Assembly: GCA_004366385.1 (NCBI GenBank)
Contig: SIRU01000062.1
Span: 1-64,000 of the forward strand
Origin: Actinomycetota bacterium
GTDB taxonomy: Bacteria; Actinomycetota; Thermoleophilia; Gaiellales; Gaiellaceae
Length of the DNA: 64,000 bases
Reading direction: 5' to 3'
The translations under genes and the position numbers were made by a program. This document shows positions 47,763-56,565 of the stretch, piece after piece. The notes beneath the pieces were generated by a model. That model was not told where the DNA came from. It was given only the letters and a program-made list of their open reading frames with translations, and searched no databases. The first letter of the stretch is position 1. Each line of letters begins with the position of its first letter.

Positions 47763-48701
47763 TCAGCGCAGCTCCTTGTTCGCCTCCATGTCGAACCACA
47801 TCGCGAACAAGGTGAGCTGGAGCCCCGCGATGAGGAGCACTGCGACCAGCACGATCGTCGCGGCCGGGATCTCGTTCCCGGCGAAGCGCAGGACGACCTC
47901 GACCACGCCCAGCACCAGCCCCGCGAGCGTCATCAGCACCCCGAACGCGTAGAAGAACACGAGCGGGTGGAAGTCGCGGATGACGTACTTCTGCGCCATC
48001 CGCCACCAGAACGCCTTGAAGAGGAGCCACGAGATCCGCGGCACGACCGAGCGGAGCTTGATCCCGGAGGTCTCGTCGGCGTAGATCGGGCGCGAAGGGA
48101 TGTCGCGCACGCGCGCGCTCTGCACGTTCAGGTGCACGAGCAGGTCGTTCGGGAAGCCGTAGCGCGGGTACAGGCGGTCGAGGTCGAGCCGGCGCAGCGC
48201 GTCCAGCGAGAGCGCCGTGTACCCGGCCTGCGAGTCGGCGACGTGCCAGTAGCCGGAGGCGATCTTCGTCAGCAGCGAGAGGACGGCGTTCCCGAGGTAG
48301 CGCGTGCGCGGGATCACCTTCCAGGCCTCGCCGGAGACGAGCCGGTTCGCCTTCGCGTACTCGACTTCGCCGCGCGCGACCGGGCCGGCGATCGCCTCCA
48401 GCTCGGACGGGTCCATCTGGTTGTCGGCGGCCATGACGCACGTGACGTCGATCGCCTCGTCGAGCGCTCGGCGATAGCCCGTGGCGATGGCCGCGCCCAC
48501 GCCCCGGTTCGCGTCGTGCCGGGCGGCCTCGACGCGGGGGTCGCCGACCTCGCGCGCCCGCTCGCCGGTCGCGTCGCGCGAGGCGTCGTCGACCAGGACG
48601 ATCCGGTCGACGAAGTCGGGGATCCCGCGCAGCGTGTCCGCGACCAGGCGCTCCTCGTCGTAGGCCGGGACGACGACCGCGACGCGCTTGCCGTCGAGCA
48701 T
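47763..48701 (-). CDS. Membrane-bound family 2 glycosyltransferase
   Basis: A 312-residue protein: GKRVAVVVPAYDEERLVADT, VDRIVLVDDASRDATGERAR, NRGVGAAIATGYRRALDEAI, VMAADNQMDPSELEAIAGPV (DxQ variant of DxD) and LGNAVLSLLTKIASGYWHVA. Two C-terminal membrane helices. Similar to DPM1/GtrB-type enzymes that load sugars on polyprenyl phosphate. The ATG overlaps the stop of the Wzz-like gene by one base. Confidence 0.86.
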   Translation of the reverse strand: MLDGKRVAVVVPAYDEERLVADTLRGIPDFVDRIVLVDDASRDATGERAREVGDPRVEAARHDANRGVGAAIATGYRRALDEAIDVTCVMAADNQMDPSELEAIAGPVARGEVEYAKANRLVSGEAWKVIPRTRYLGNAVLSLLTKIASGYWHVADSQAGYTALSLDALRRLDLDRLYPRYGFPNDLLVHLNVQSARVRDIPSRPIYADETSGIKLRSVVPRISWLLFKAFWWRMAQKYVIRDFHPLVFFYAFGVLMTLAGLVLGVVEVVLRFAGNEIPAATIVLVAVLLIAGLQLTLFAMWFDMEANKELR

Positions 48702-49609
48702 CAGGCCGGCGTCGGGCCCGCCCGCCGGCGCCGGGCGACGAACGGCTCCACGACGAGAGCCGCGACCGTCCCGATCAGCAGACCGGTGATCGCGCCCACG
48801 AGGACCGACGTGCGCAGGGAGCGCGCCGAGGTCCGCACGGCCACGGCCCGCTCCACCACGCGGCTCGACTCGACGTCGCGCGCGAGGTTGAGAAGCTGCT
48901 GCGCCTCGAAGAGGTTGTCCTGGAGCGCTGCGCGGCGCGCGTCGGCGGTCGTGATCGTGGAGTTGAGATTGAGGCTCAGGATCAGCCGCTGGTCGAGGGG
49001 GAGCGACTGGTCGTTGATGATCGTCGTCTGCTGCTGCTGCGCCTCGGCGATGCGGCGCTCGATGGCCTCGAGCTGGGACTGGCTCACCTCCACCTGCCCC
49101 TCGAGCAGCTCGATCTTCTGGAGCACGTACGACGAGACGTTCGCGACGACGCGCTCGGACAGGCCGTCGGCCGCCTCTTCGACCCGCTTGCGAGGAGCGT
49201 TCCCCTTCACCGAGATCTCGACGAGCGGATTCACGCCGCGAACCTGGCCCACCGTCGTCAGGTCCTTCACCGCGATGGACGTGCGCAGCCTGGCGACGGG
49301 GATCCCGGTCGCGCGCGACACCTCGCGGAGCACCGCCTCGGAGCGGACGATCTCGCTGACCGTGCGCGGGTTCGTCGCGAGGCTCTGGATCTGCCCGCCG
49401 CCGAGCGGCGCGAACGGCTGCCCGAGGTAGACGATCGTCTCCGCGCGCCAGAACGAGCCGCCCGAGAGCGCGAGCGCCAGCCCGAGCAGCGCCCCGAGCA
49501 CGAACCCGCCGGCCGGCAGCCACCAGCGCGTCTTGATCCGCACCCAGGCGGACGCGAGGTCGACTTCCTGCTCGTCGTCGGGCCCGAGCGCGGCGTGGCG
49601 GTCGCTCAT
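48701..49609 (-). CDS. Wzz/chain-length-determinant-like protein
   Basis: A 302-residue protein: N-terminal membrane helix (about 34-50), a long periplasmic/extracellular region with coiled coil (LLEGQVEVSQSQLEAIERRI) and a second helix near the C-terminus (TSVLVGAITGLLIGTVAALV). This is the Wzz/YveK topology that sets glycan chain length. No kinase domain (Walker boxes) is attached and none is encoded nearby. TAGGGT lies 9 nt before ATG 49609. Confidence 0.83.
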   Translation of the reverse strand: MSDRHAALGPDDEQEVDLASAWVRIKTRWWLPAGGFVLGALLGLALALSGGSFWRAETIVYLGQPFAPLGGGQIQSLATNPRTVSEIVRSEAVLREVSRATGIPVARLRTSIAVKDLTTVGQVRGVNPLVEISVKGNAPRKRVEEAADGLSERVVANVSSYVLQKIELLEGQVEVSQSQLEAIERRIAEAQQQQTTIINDQSLPLDQRLILSLNLNSTITTADARRAALQDNLFEAQQLLNLARDVESSRVVERAVAVRTSARSLRTSVLVGAITGLLIGTVAALVVEPFVARRRRAGPTPA

Positions 49610-49618
49610 CGGGCCGCG

Positions 49619-49624
49619 ACCCTA
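49619..49624 (-). promoter_or_regulatory. -10-like hexamer TAGGGT for the Wzz-like gene
   Basis: The hexamer ends 9 nt before ATG 49609. Confidence 0.45.
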
Positions 49625-49682
49625 TCAGCGTCGGCAGAGCACATTGCACGCGAATGCTAGGGAAGGCGGCGACACGCGCGGG

Positions 49683-50657
49683 TCAGGAACGGACGACGAC
49701 CGGGACGAGGGCGCCGTCGCCGTCGCGCCGCAGGCAGACCTCGGAGAAGTAGCGCGTCATGAGGATCCCCTCCTCGAAGTCGCCGAGGCGCGTCTCGGGG
49801 CGCTCCCCGCGCGCGAGCGCGAGCGCGAGCTCCGGGTAGGCGCTCCCGGCGGCGAGCGGAAGCGGGAAAGCGCCTCCGAAGCGCGTGTTGACGTCGGTCA
49901 CCGGGAGGGTCCCGTCCGGCTCGCGGAAGCACTGGATGTTCGCGGGCCCCTTGATCCCGACCGTCTCCGCGACGAGCCGGCCGTGCTCGATCAGCTCGAG
50001 GTCGCGGATCGACCTGCCCTTGATCGACTCGCCGCCCTTGGACTGGATCATCGTCCGCGGGATCGCGTTCAGGCAGCGGCTCTCCAGGTCGCAGAAGACG
50101 TCGATGGAGAACTCCTCGCCGAGGCAGCGCTCCTGCACGAACGACTCGACCTCCGTGTAGCCGAGGAAGAACGCGAGCTGCTCGGGGTCGTCGGCGCGGA
50201 AGATGTGGCGGGAGCCGAAGCCCTCGCGCGCCTTCACGAGCAGCGGGTAGCGCGCGTCGTCCGGAACCTCGTCCGGCCCCCAGCTCCGCGGCGATGCGAT
50301 GCCGCTCTCGACGAAGAAGCGATGCGCCTCGAGCTTGTCGGACATGCGCTCGCACGTCTCGGCGTCCGGGAGCAGCACGAGCGCGGGGGCGAGGTCGTCG
50401 CGCGCACGCGCCAGGATCGCGTGGTCGAGATCGGTGAGCGGGACGAGCAGGCGGACGTCGTGCTCGCGGACGATGTCGGCGAGCGCAGCGACGTAGCCCG
50501 GGTCGTCGACGCGCGGGACGTCGACCGCGCGGTCGGCGTGGTAGAGCGCCGGCGCCAGCGGGTCGAGGTCGGCCGCGACCGTGGTCGCGCCGGCGTCCTT
50601 GAAGGCGCGCACGATGTCGACGCGCTGCCCGGCGCACGTGAAGAGGACGGCGGTCAC
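49683..50657 (-). CDS. ATP-grasp protein (carbamoyl-phosphate-synthase-large-like)
   Basis: A 324-residue ATP-grasp protein: VLFTCAGQRVDIVRAFKDAG (N-domain), CERMSDKLEAHRFFVESGIA, YPLLVKAREGFGSRHIFRAD (ATP-binding Lys and Gly loop), SIDVFCDLESRCLNAIPRTM and VTDVNTRFGGAFPLPLAAGS (metal-binding Asp/Asn). It joins a carboxylate to an amine or similar group. It could add an amino acid to a glycan precursor, in view of its position, but the substrate is unknown. TACCCT lies 8 nt before GTG 50657. Confidence 0.83.
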   Translation of the reverse strand: MTAVLFTCAGQRVDIVRAFKDAGATTVAADLDPLAPALYHADRAVDVPRVDDPGYVAALADIVREHDVRLLVPLTDLDHAILARARDDLAPALVLLPDAETCERMSDKLEAHRFFVESGIASPRSWGPDEVPDDARYPLLVKAREGFGSRHIFRADDPEQLAFFLGYTEVESFVQERCLGEEFSIDVFCDLESRCLNAIPRTMIQSKGGESIKGRSIRDLELIEHGRLVAETVGIKGPANIQCFREPDGTLPVTDVNTRFGGAFPLPLAAGSAYPELALALARGERPETRLGDFEEGILMTRYFSEVCLRRDGDGALVPVVVRS

Positions 50658-50665
50658 GGGCGCAG

Positions 50666-50671
50666 AGGGTA
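50666..50671 (-). promoter_or_regulatory. -10-like hexamer TACCCT for the ATP-grasp gene
   Basis: The hexamer ends 8 nt before GTG 50657. Confidence 0.45.
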
Positions 50672-50688
50672 TCCGGGTCCAGGCGTGG

Positions 50689-51267
50689 CTACGACCGCCA
50701 GCCGCCGCCGGCGCCGCGGTACGTCCCGCGGAAGAGCGCGAGCGGCGTGCGGACGAGGATCTGGAGGTCGACCTTCGGCGAGCGGTTCTCGACGTACCAG
50801 ACGTCGAGCTCGATCCGCTCCGGCCACGAGAGCGCCGCGCGCCCGTTCACCTGCGCCCAGCCCGTCAGGCCGGGCCGGACCTCGAGCCTGCGCCGCTGGC
50901 GCTCGTCGTACTGCTCGACCTGGTAGCGCAGCGTCGGCCGCGGCCCGATCACCGACATGTCGCCGCGGAGCACGTTCCAGAGCTGCGGGAGCTCGTCGAT
51001 CGAGGTGCGCCGAAGAAAGCTGCCGACGCGGGTGATCCGCGGGTCGCCCTCGTCGACGGCGAAGCCGGCGCCCATCCCCTCGGCGCCCTCGACCATCGTC
51101 CGCAGCTTCAGGAGCTCGAAGTCGCGGCCGTCCTTCCCCACGCGCGTCTGGCGGTACAGGACCGACCCTCCGTCCTCGAGCTTCGTCGCGAGCGCGGCCG
51201 CCGCCAGGAGCGGGCTCGTGACGAGGAGCCCCGCGCCCGCGAGCGCGACGTCGAGCGCCCGGTTCAC
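50689..51267 (-). CDS. Polyprenyl-phosphate sugar-1-phosphate transferase, short form
   Basis: A 192-residue protein consisting of the catalytic domain only, with one N-terminal re-entrant helix: NRALDVALAGAGLLVTSPLL, LYRQTRVGKDGRDFELLKLR, ITRVGSFLRRTSIDELPQLW, NVLRGDMSVIGPRPTLRYQV and RPGLTGWAQVNGRAALSWPE. It starts a second glycan by transferring a sugar phosphate (Gal, GalNAc or a diamino sugar) to undecaprenyl phosphate. The GTG start overlaps the upstream GT2 by 4 bases. Confidence 0.92.
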   Translation of the reverse strand: MNRALDVALAGAGLLVTSPLLAAAALATKLEDGGSVLYRQTRVGKDGRDFELLKLRTMVEGAEGMGAGFAVDEGDPRITRVGSFLRRTSIDELPQLWNVLRGDMSVIGPRPTLRYQVEQYDERQRRRLEVRPGLTGWAQVNGRAALSWPERIELDVWYVENRSPKVDLQILVRTPLALFRGTYRGAGGGWRS

Positions 51268-52391
51268 CGCGTCCCCTTCGCCTTCTCCCAGGTCTGCGGC
51301 GTCCCGAAGCGGAGGTAGCGCACGAGCCCGGCGGCGGTCGCCTTCGTCACGACGAAGTAGTAGTAGGCGAGCCCGGCTCCCGGGATCGGGAGCCGCGCCT
51401 TCCCGGCGGCTGCGAGCCCTAGGCCGCCGAGCTGGAGGCCGAACGCGAGCCGGTAGACGAGCCCCTGCCCGAGCAGCGCGACGTTGGACACGAGCAGCAC
51501 GACGTGCAGGAGCCCGCTCGCGTACCGCAGCACGCGGTGCGAGATCAGCTCGACGAGATAGAGGGGCCGCGTCCGCCGGAACACGCGCCCCGTGACGATG
51601 TGGCCCCACGAGCGGGAGTTCATCCGCACCTTGCGGCCATACTCGTCCTCCGGCTCGCTCGCCGCCTTCTCGACCGCGACCGCGTCCGGGTCGTAGACGG
51701 CGCGCAGGCCGTTCTGCTCCATCAGGTACGGGAAGCCGAAGTCGTGCCCGAACTTCGGGTCGTCCTCGACGTACGCCCCGCGCCGCACGGCGTAGATCGC
51801 GCCGTTCCCGGCGGTGATCGAGCTCGCGCGCGACTCCTGCTCGCGCACCCAGACCTCGTAGCGCCAGTACAGGCCCTCGAGGTTCGCGCCGTCCGGGCTC
51901 TGGAGCCGGAGCTGCCCGCAGACGTAGCCGACCTCGGGGTCGGCGAGGTTGCGGACGAGGATGCGGAGCGCATCCGGCGCCCACTCCGTGTTCGCGTCCG
52001 TGAACGCGAGCACGTCGCTCTCCGTCTCGCGCACGGCCCGGTGCTGCGCCGCGACCTTGCCCTCGCGCGGGCAGCGCAGGAGCCGGACGCGCGAGTCGAG
52101 CGCGGCGACCTCCTCCACGATCTCGTCCGTGCGGTCGGTGGAGCCGTCGGAGGCGACGACGATCTCGAGCTGCTCGCGCGGGTAGTCGAGCTCGAGCAGG
52201 TTCTCCAGCCGGCGCCCGATCACGCCCTCCTCGTCGTGCGCGGAGACGACGAGCGCGACCGAGGGCTCGATCTCGGCGCGGGCCACGGGCCGCGGCCGCA
52301 CGCGCGCGAGCAGCCCCATCGCGGCCGCGTACCCGGCGTGCGTCCACGCGAGCGCCCCCAGCGAGCCCCAGAAGAGCGCCTTCGCGATCAC
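51264..52391 (-). CDS. Membrane family 2 glycosyltransferase
   Basis: A 375-residue protein: helix at the N-terminus, then SVALVVSAHDEEGVIGRRLE, EIVVASDGSTDRTDEIVEEV, DVLAFTDANTEWAPDALRIL (DxN), TAGNGAIYAVRRGAY, DFGFPYLMEQNGLRAVYDPD and RKVRMNSRSWG, followed by C-terminal helices. Similar to processive or hyaluronan-synthase-like GT2s. Coupled to the short sugar transferase. Confidence 0.87.
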   Translation of the reverse strand: MIAKALFWGSLGALAWTHAGYAAAMGLLARVRPRPVARAEIEPSVALVVSAHDEEGVIGRRLENLLELDYPREQLEIVVASDGSTDRTDEIVEEVAALDSRVRLLRCPREGKVAAQHRAVRETESDVLAFTDANTEWAPDALRILVRNLADPEVGYVCGQLRLQSPDGANLEGLYWRYEVWVREQESRASSITAGNGAIYAVRRGAYVEDDPKFGHDFGFPYLMEQNGLRAVYDPDAVAVEKAASEPEDEYGRKVRMNSRSWGHIVTGRVFRRTRPLYLVELISHRVLRYASGLLHVVLLVSNVALLGQGLVYRLAFGLQLGGLGLAAAGKARLPIPGAGLAYYYFVVTKATAAGLVRYLRFGTPQTWEKAKGTR

Positions 52392-52400
52392 GGCGGCAGG

Positions 52401-53543
52401 CTAGATGGTTGACGCCGCCTCGCGCACGGCGGCGACGAAGCCGTCGACGCTCGGGCCGAAGCCCCAGTCGCGCGCGAGCTCGCGCGAGCGGGCGCCGAAC
52501 GCTCGCCGCAGCGCCGGGTCGGAGGCGAGCCAGCCGAGCGCGGCGGACGCCTGCTCGACGCGGCCGGCCTCCACGAGCACGCCGTTCGAGCCGTCCCGGA
52601 GGAGGTCGTGCGCCGCGGCCGCGCGGCCGGAGAGCACGAGCGGCAGGCCGGAGGCCGCAGCCTCGGCGACGAGCGCCCACGCCTCCCGCTCGGACAGGAG
52701 CGCGAAGACGTCCGCCGCCGCGTACAGCTCGAGGCTCGGTCCCCGCGAGTCGCGCTCGCCGGCGACGACGAGCCGCACGTCGCGAACGCGCGCCAGCTCG
52801 GTGAGGCGCTCGCGCTCCTGGCCGTCCCCCGCGAGGACGAGCACCAGACGCGGGTCTCCCGTCTCCGCGAGCGCGTGCACGAGGTCCTCGTGCCGGCGCC
52901 CGCGCACGAGCGGCCCCGGCGAGAGGACGAGGACGTCGCCCGCGCCCGCCCCGAGCGCGTCGCGCAGCTCGTCGCGCCTGGCTCTCAGCCCCGCGACCCG
53001 CGCTCCGAGCTCCTCGGCGTCGACCGTCCGCGGGAGCACGCGGACGCGCTCCGGGACCGCGCCGTGCTCGAGCGCGCCGCGCCGCGACTCCGGGCTCTCG
53101 GCGAGCACGCCCGCGGCGCCCTGGACGATCGACGCGACGGCCGCGTCCGCGACGGCGCCGAGCCGCCCCTCGCGCGGCGCGCGCTCGCCGACGAGGAGCA
53201 CGTACGGGACGCGCGCGAGCCGACTCCACGCGATCGCGGTCTGCGAGGCCAGCGACCCCCAGCCCTCGGCGACGACCACGTCGGGGGAGAGCGAGGCCAG
53301 CGTGCGGCGCACGCCCAGGACCGACGCGGACGTGCGCTCGACGAGGCGGCGCGCCCGGCCGCGGCGGGCGACGTCCAGCACGCGCAGGTCGATCTCGGGA
53401 AGCGCGGCGACGCGGCGGAGGAGCGGCGCGCGGCGCGCGGCCGGCTCGGCGAGGACGGCCGCCACGCGCAACGCAGGCGCGCCGCGCGGCCTCCGCGAGC
53501 GCGGTCCCGCGACAGGCCCGAGCGCGCCGGTCGACGCTCCCAT
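52401..53543 (-). CDS. Family 4-like glycosyltransferase
   Basis: A 380-residue GT-B protein. The N-lobe contains DVVVAEGWGSLASQTAIAWS and VPYVLLVGERAPREGRLGAV; the C-lobe LVLSPGPLVRGRRHEDLVHA (more exactly VLVLSPGPL), LVLAGDGQERERLTELARVR, YAAADVFALLSEREAWALVA and EAAASGLPLVLSGRAAAAHD. The donor loop has EAWALVAEAAASG instead of EGFGLPVIEAMACG. It precedes the sugar transferase operon by 9 bases. Confidence 0.82.
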   Translation of the reverse strand: MGASTGALGPVAGPRSRRPRGAPALRVAAVLAEPAARRAPLLRRVAALPEIDLRVLDVARRGRARRLVERTSASVLGVRRTLASLSPDVVVAEGWGSLASQTAIAWSRLARVPYVLLVGERAPREGRLGAVADAAVASIVQGAAGVLAESPESRRGALEHGAVPERVRVLPRTVDAEELGARVAGLRARRDELRDALGAGAGDVLVLSPGPLVRGRRHEDLVHALAETGDPRLVLVLAGDGQERERLTELARVRDVRLVVAGERDSRGPSLELYAAADVFALLSEREAWALVAEAAASGLPLVLSGRAAAAHDLLRDGSNGVLVEAGRVEQASAALGWLASDPALRRAFGARSRELARDWGFGPSVDGFVAAVREAASTI

Positions 53544-53545
53544 GC

Positions 53546-54544
53546 TCAGCCCTCCACCACCGGCCCGGCGACCTCGTGCTGCGCGCGCAGACGCTCGAGG
53601 TCGGCGTCGACGAGGAGCCGGACGAGCGCGGCGAAGTCCACGGAGGGCGCCCAGCCGAGCCGCTCGCGCGCGCGAGCCGGGTCACCGACGAGGTCGTGCA
53701 GCTCCGCGCTCCCGCGCGTCAGGGACTCGTCCACGCGGACGTGCTCCTCGTAGTCGAGCCCGACGTGCGAGAAGGCGATCTCGGCGAGCTCCCGCACGCT
53801 GTGGCTCTCGCCGGTCGCGATGACGTAGTCGTCCCCCTCCGGCTGCTGGAGCGCGAGCCACATCGCCCGTACGTAGTCGGGGGCGTAGCCCCAGTCGCGA
53901 CGCGCGTCGAGGTTGCCGAGCTCGAGCTCTCGCTCGAGGCCGAGCGCGATCGCAGTGGCGGCGCGGGCGATCTTGCGCGGGACGAAGTCGACCGGCCGCC
54001 GCGGCGACTCGTGGTTGTAGAGGATCCCCGAGGTCGCGTGCAGGCCGTAGCGCCGCCGATAGCAGCGGGTGAGGAAGTGCCCGTACGCCTTCGCGGCGCC
54101 GTACGGCGTAAGCGGCGCGAGCGGAGTCTCCTCGGTCTGCGGCGACTCCCGCGGCTCGCCGAAGATCTCGCTCGAGGACGCCTGAAAGACGCGCGTCGAG
54201 GCGTCGATGCGCCGGATCGTCTCGAGCAGGACGGTGACGCCGACGGCGGAGTGCTCGGCGACCGCGACCGGCTCGCGCCACGACTGCGGGACGAAGGACG
54301 GGGCCGCGAGGTTGTACACCTCGCGCGGCCGCGTCGAGGAGAGCAGCGCCGCGAGCGCGTCGACGTCCAGGACGTCGGTCTCGTGGAGCTCGACCCGGTC
54401 GCGGACAGCGGCGAGGTTCTCGAGCGAGGCAGAGGCCGAGCGCACCACGCCGTGCACCTCGTAGCCCTCGGCCAGCAGCAGCTCGGCGAGGTAGGAGCCG
54501 TCCTGACCGGCAATACCGATGACGAGTGCCCGCTTGGCCGCCAT
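53546..54544 (-). CDS. gmd: GDP-mannose 4,6-dehydratase
   Basis: A 332-residue SDR: RALVIGIAGQDGSYLAELLL (with the GMD-specific GxxGQDGSYL), YNLAAPSFVPQSWREPV, FQASSSEIFGEPRESPQTEE, PLTPYGAAKAYGHFLTRCYR (YxxxK), GILYNHESPRRPVDFVPRKI, LGNLDARRDWGYAPDYVRAM and ATGESHSVRELAEIAF. All are signature GMD segments. It makes GDP-4-keto-6-deoxymannose, the precursor of GDP-rhamnose, GDP-fucose or perosamine. TAACGT lies 8 nt before ATG. Confidence 0.94.
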   Translation of the reverse strand: MAAKRALVIGIAGQDGSYLAELLLAEGYEVHGVVRSASASLENLAAVRDRVELHETDVLDVDALAALLSSTRPREVYNLAAPSFVPQSWREPVAVAEHSAVGVTVLLETIRRIDASTRVFQASSSEIFGEPRESPQTEETPLAPLTPYGAAKAYGHFLTRCYRRRYGLHATSGILYNHESPRRPVDFVPRKIARAATAIALGLERELELGNLDARRDWGYAPDYVRAMWLALQQPEGDDYVIATGESHSVRELAEIAFSHVGLDYEEHVRVDESLTRGSAELHDLVGDPARARERLGWAPSVDFAALVRLLVDADLERLRAQHEVAGPVVEG

Positions 54545-54552
54545 GCGGAAGC

Positions 54553-54558
54553 ACGTTA
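54553..54558 (-). promoter_or_regulatory. -10-like hexamer TAACGT for gmd
   Basis: The hexamer ends 8 nt before ATG 54544. Confidence 0.4.
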
Positions 54559-54595
54559 CCGAGCCGGCCGGGCGCGACCCGTCGCGGCGGCGCCG

Positions 54596-55489
54596 TCAGA
54601 GGTGCGCCGTGCGTGCCGCGAGCTCGGAGAGCACCGGGCACTCGACGCCGTGGCGTCGCGCGACCCGGAGCACCGACCCCGTGATCGCGTCCAGCTCGCT
54701 CGACCGCCCCTCGCGCACGTCGCGCGCGACCGACGTCGTCGCGTCGCCGTCCATCTCGGTGATCCGCGTCCACTGCGCGGACGGCATCAGGTGGACACCC
54801 TCGGCGTCGGCGACGGCGCACGCCTCCGCGACCGCCTCCTCGAGGCGCGGCCGCCACTCGTAGTCGGTCCGCAGCTCGCCGATCGGGCGCTGGGTCAGCG
54901 TCGTCGCCGGCGCGAGCACGGAGAGCCGGACCGCCTTGCGCCAGAGCACGCGCCGCTCGTCCTCGTCCAGCTCCACGTCGATGCCGGCGCCCTCGAGGAT
55001 GCGGGCCGCGCGCTCGAGCTCCTCCCGCGAAAGGTCGTCGGATGCCATCGTCACGAGCGCGGTCGGGCTCGGCTGAACGATCTGCATGCGGCCGACGCGG
55101 TACGCGTCGAAGCGCCAGAGGCTCGCCGCCGCGACCCGGCCCGGGAAGCGCGCGCGGAGGACGTCCATGTGCTCGAGCCCGTTCAGGAGCGGCACGACGA
55201 CGCCCTCGGCCACCGCCTCCGGCTCGATGCGCTCGAGCGCGTCCTCGAGCTGGTCGTTCCGGACGCTGACGAGGAGCAGCGAGACGGGGCACGTGAGCCG
55301 CTCGGCCACCTCCGGGCGGACGACGAGCGGCGGGCTGCCGTTCGACTCGATCGAGATCCCCGCGAAGGCCATCAGCCGCACCGTCGCCTCGGGCGCGACG
55401 CAGACGGTGCGGTAGTCCGCGGTGACGAACCGGGCTGCGAACGTGCCCCCGACGGTGCCGGGGCCGAGGACTGCGACGGTGGTGTTCAT
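54596..55489 (-). CDS. panE: 2-Dehydropantoate 2-reductase (ketopantoate reductase family)
   Basis: A 297-residue protein: TTVAVLGPGTVGGTFAARFV (Rossmann GxGxxG), CPVSLLLVSVRNDQLEDALE, VVPLLNGLEHMDVLRARFPG (with the NGLxH motif) and C-terminal LWRKAVRLSVLAPATTLTQR (catalytic Lys, here in the RKAV context). It reduces ketopantoate to pantoate for CoA synthesis, or a related 2-oxo acid. It is out of place in a glycan island and not obviously coupled to it. Confidence 0.82.
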   Translation of the reverse strand: MNTTVAVLGPGTVGGTFAARFVTADYRTVCVAPEATVRLMAFAGISIESNGSPPLVVRPEVAERLTCPVSLLLVSVRNDQLEDALERIEPEAVAEGVVVPLLNGLEHMDVLRARFPGRVAAASLWRFDAYRVGRMQIVQPSPTALVTMASDDLSREELERAARILEGAGIDVELDEDERRVLWRKAVRLSVLAPATTLTQRPIGELRTDYEWRPRLEEAVAEACAVADAEGVHLMPSAQWTRITEMDGDATTSVARDVREGRSSELDAITGSVLRVARRHGVECPVLSELAARTAHL

Positions 55490-55557
55490 CTCTCCCTACA
55501 GCTTCGGTGGGCGGGAGCGCCCACGCATCTGCATATCGGCTAGGGCCGCCAAGGCCG

Positions 55558-56565
55558 TTAGTCCAGAGCGGCGCGATACGCGTCCAGGACCTCGCGCGTC
55601 GCCGCCTCGCGCGAGAAGCGCTCGCGCGCCCGCTCCCGTGCGGCAGCCCCGAGACGGCGGCGCAGGTCGGCGTCCTCGAGGAGCCGCTCGAGCGCCGAGC
55701 GCAGCGCCGCCGGGTCGCGCGGCGGGACGAGGACGCCCGTGACGCCGTCCTCGACCGCGTCGACGAGGCCGCCGACCGCGGACGCGACCACCGGCCGCCC
55801 GTGCGCCATAGCCTCGCGCGCGACGACGCCGTAGCCCTCGCGCCGGGACGGGCAGACGACGACCGCGGCGCGCTCGTAGTAGGGGTCGAGCTCGCTCGGC
55901 GCTCTGAACCCCAGCGCGTCCGGGACGAGCTCGCGCAGCGGCCCGTCGCCGACGACGACGCGCGGGAGCCCGGCCGTCGCCTCGGCGAGCTCCGCCACGC
56001 CCTTCTCCTCGGAGAGCCGGCCGACGTAGAGGACGTGCGGCGGCTCCTCGGGCTCGGCCACCGTCTCCGGCAGCGTCACGCCCGAGGGCACCACGCGCAC
56101 CTCGCGCGCGCCGAGGCGGCGGGCGGCGTCGACGAGCGCGGTCGAGGGGCAGATCACGAGCCGCGCGCGCCGGACGAGCCGGCGGAGCGCCCACGGCGCC
56201 CTCAGCGCGAGCTCGGCGTCCGTCCCCCAGAGCTGCACGACGAACGGGCGGCGCGTCGCGAGCGCCGGCAGCGCGGAGACCAGCCAGTGCGCATGGACGA
56301 GGTCGGCATCCCGCGCGGCCCCGCGCGCCGCGCGCGCGAACGAGAGCAGGAAGAGCGGGACGAGGAGCACGCGCCACGGCTGCCGACGGAGGTTCCCCGC
56401 GATCCCGTGCCCGTAGGCGAGACCGTAGTGCCGGAACGACGCCGGCGAGACCACGGTCGGCTCGACGCCCGCTGCGCGCAGGTCCTCGACCGCGTCGCGC
56501 ACGAACACGCCTGCCACGTCGTCCTCCGAGCGCGGGTACGACGTGGTGAGGACGACGAGCCTCAC
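55558..56565 (-). CDS. Family 4 glycosyltransferase
   Basis: A 335-residue GT-B protein: LVVLTTSYPRSEDDVAGVFV, VVSPASFRHYGLAYGHGIAG, DADLVHAHWLVSALPALATR, LVICPSTALVDAARRLGARE, VVPSGVTLPETVAEPEEPPH, VLYVGRLSEEKGVAELAEAT and SRREGYGVVAREAMAHGRPV (E-x7-E). The GTG at 56565 overlaps the upstream ligase stop by 4 bases. Confidence 0.88.
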   Translation of the reverse strand: MRLVVLTTSYPRSEDDVAGVFVRDAVEDLRAAGVEPTVVSPASFRHYGLAYGHGIAGNLRRQPWRVLLVPLFLLSFARAARGAARDADLVHAHWLVSALPALATRRPFVVQLWGTDAELALRAPWALRRLVRRARLVICPSTALVDAARRLGAREVRVVPSGVTLPETVAEPEEPPHVLYVGRLSEEKGVAELAEATAGLPRVVVGDGPLRELVPDALGFRAPSELDPYYERAAVVVCPSRREGYGVVAREAMAHGRPVVASAVGGLVDAVEDGVTGVLVPPRDPAALRSALERLLEDADLRRRLGAAARERARERFSREAATREVLDAYRAALD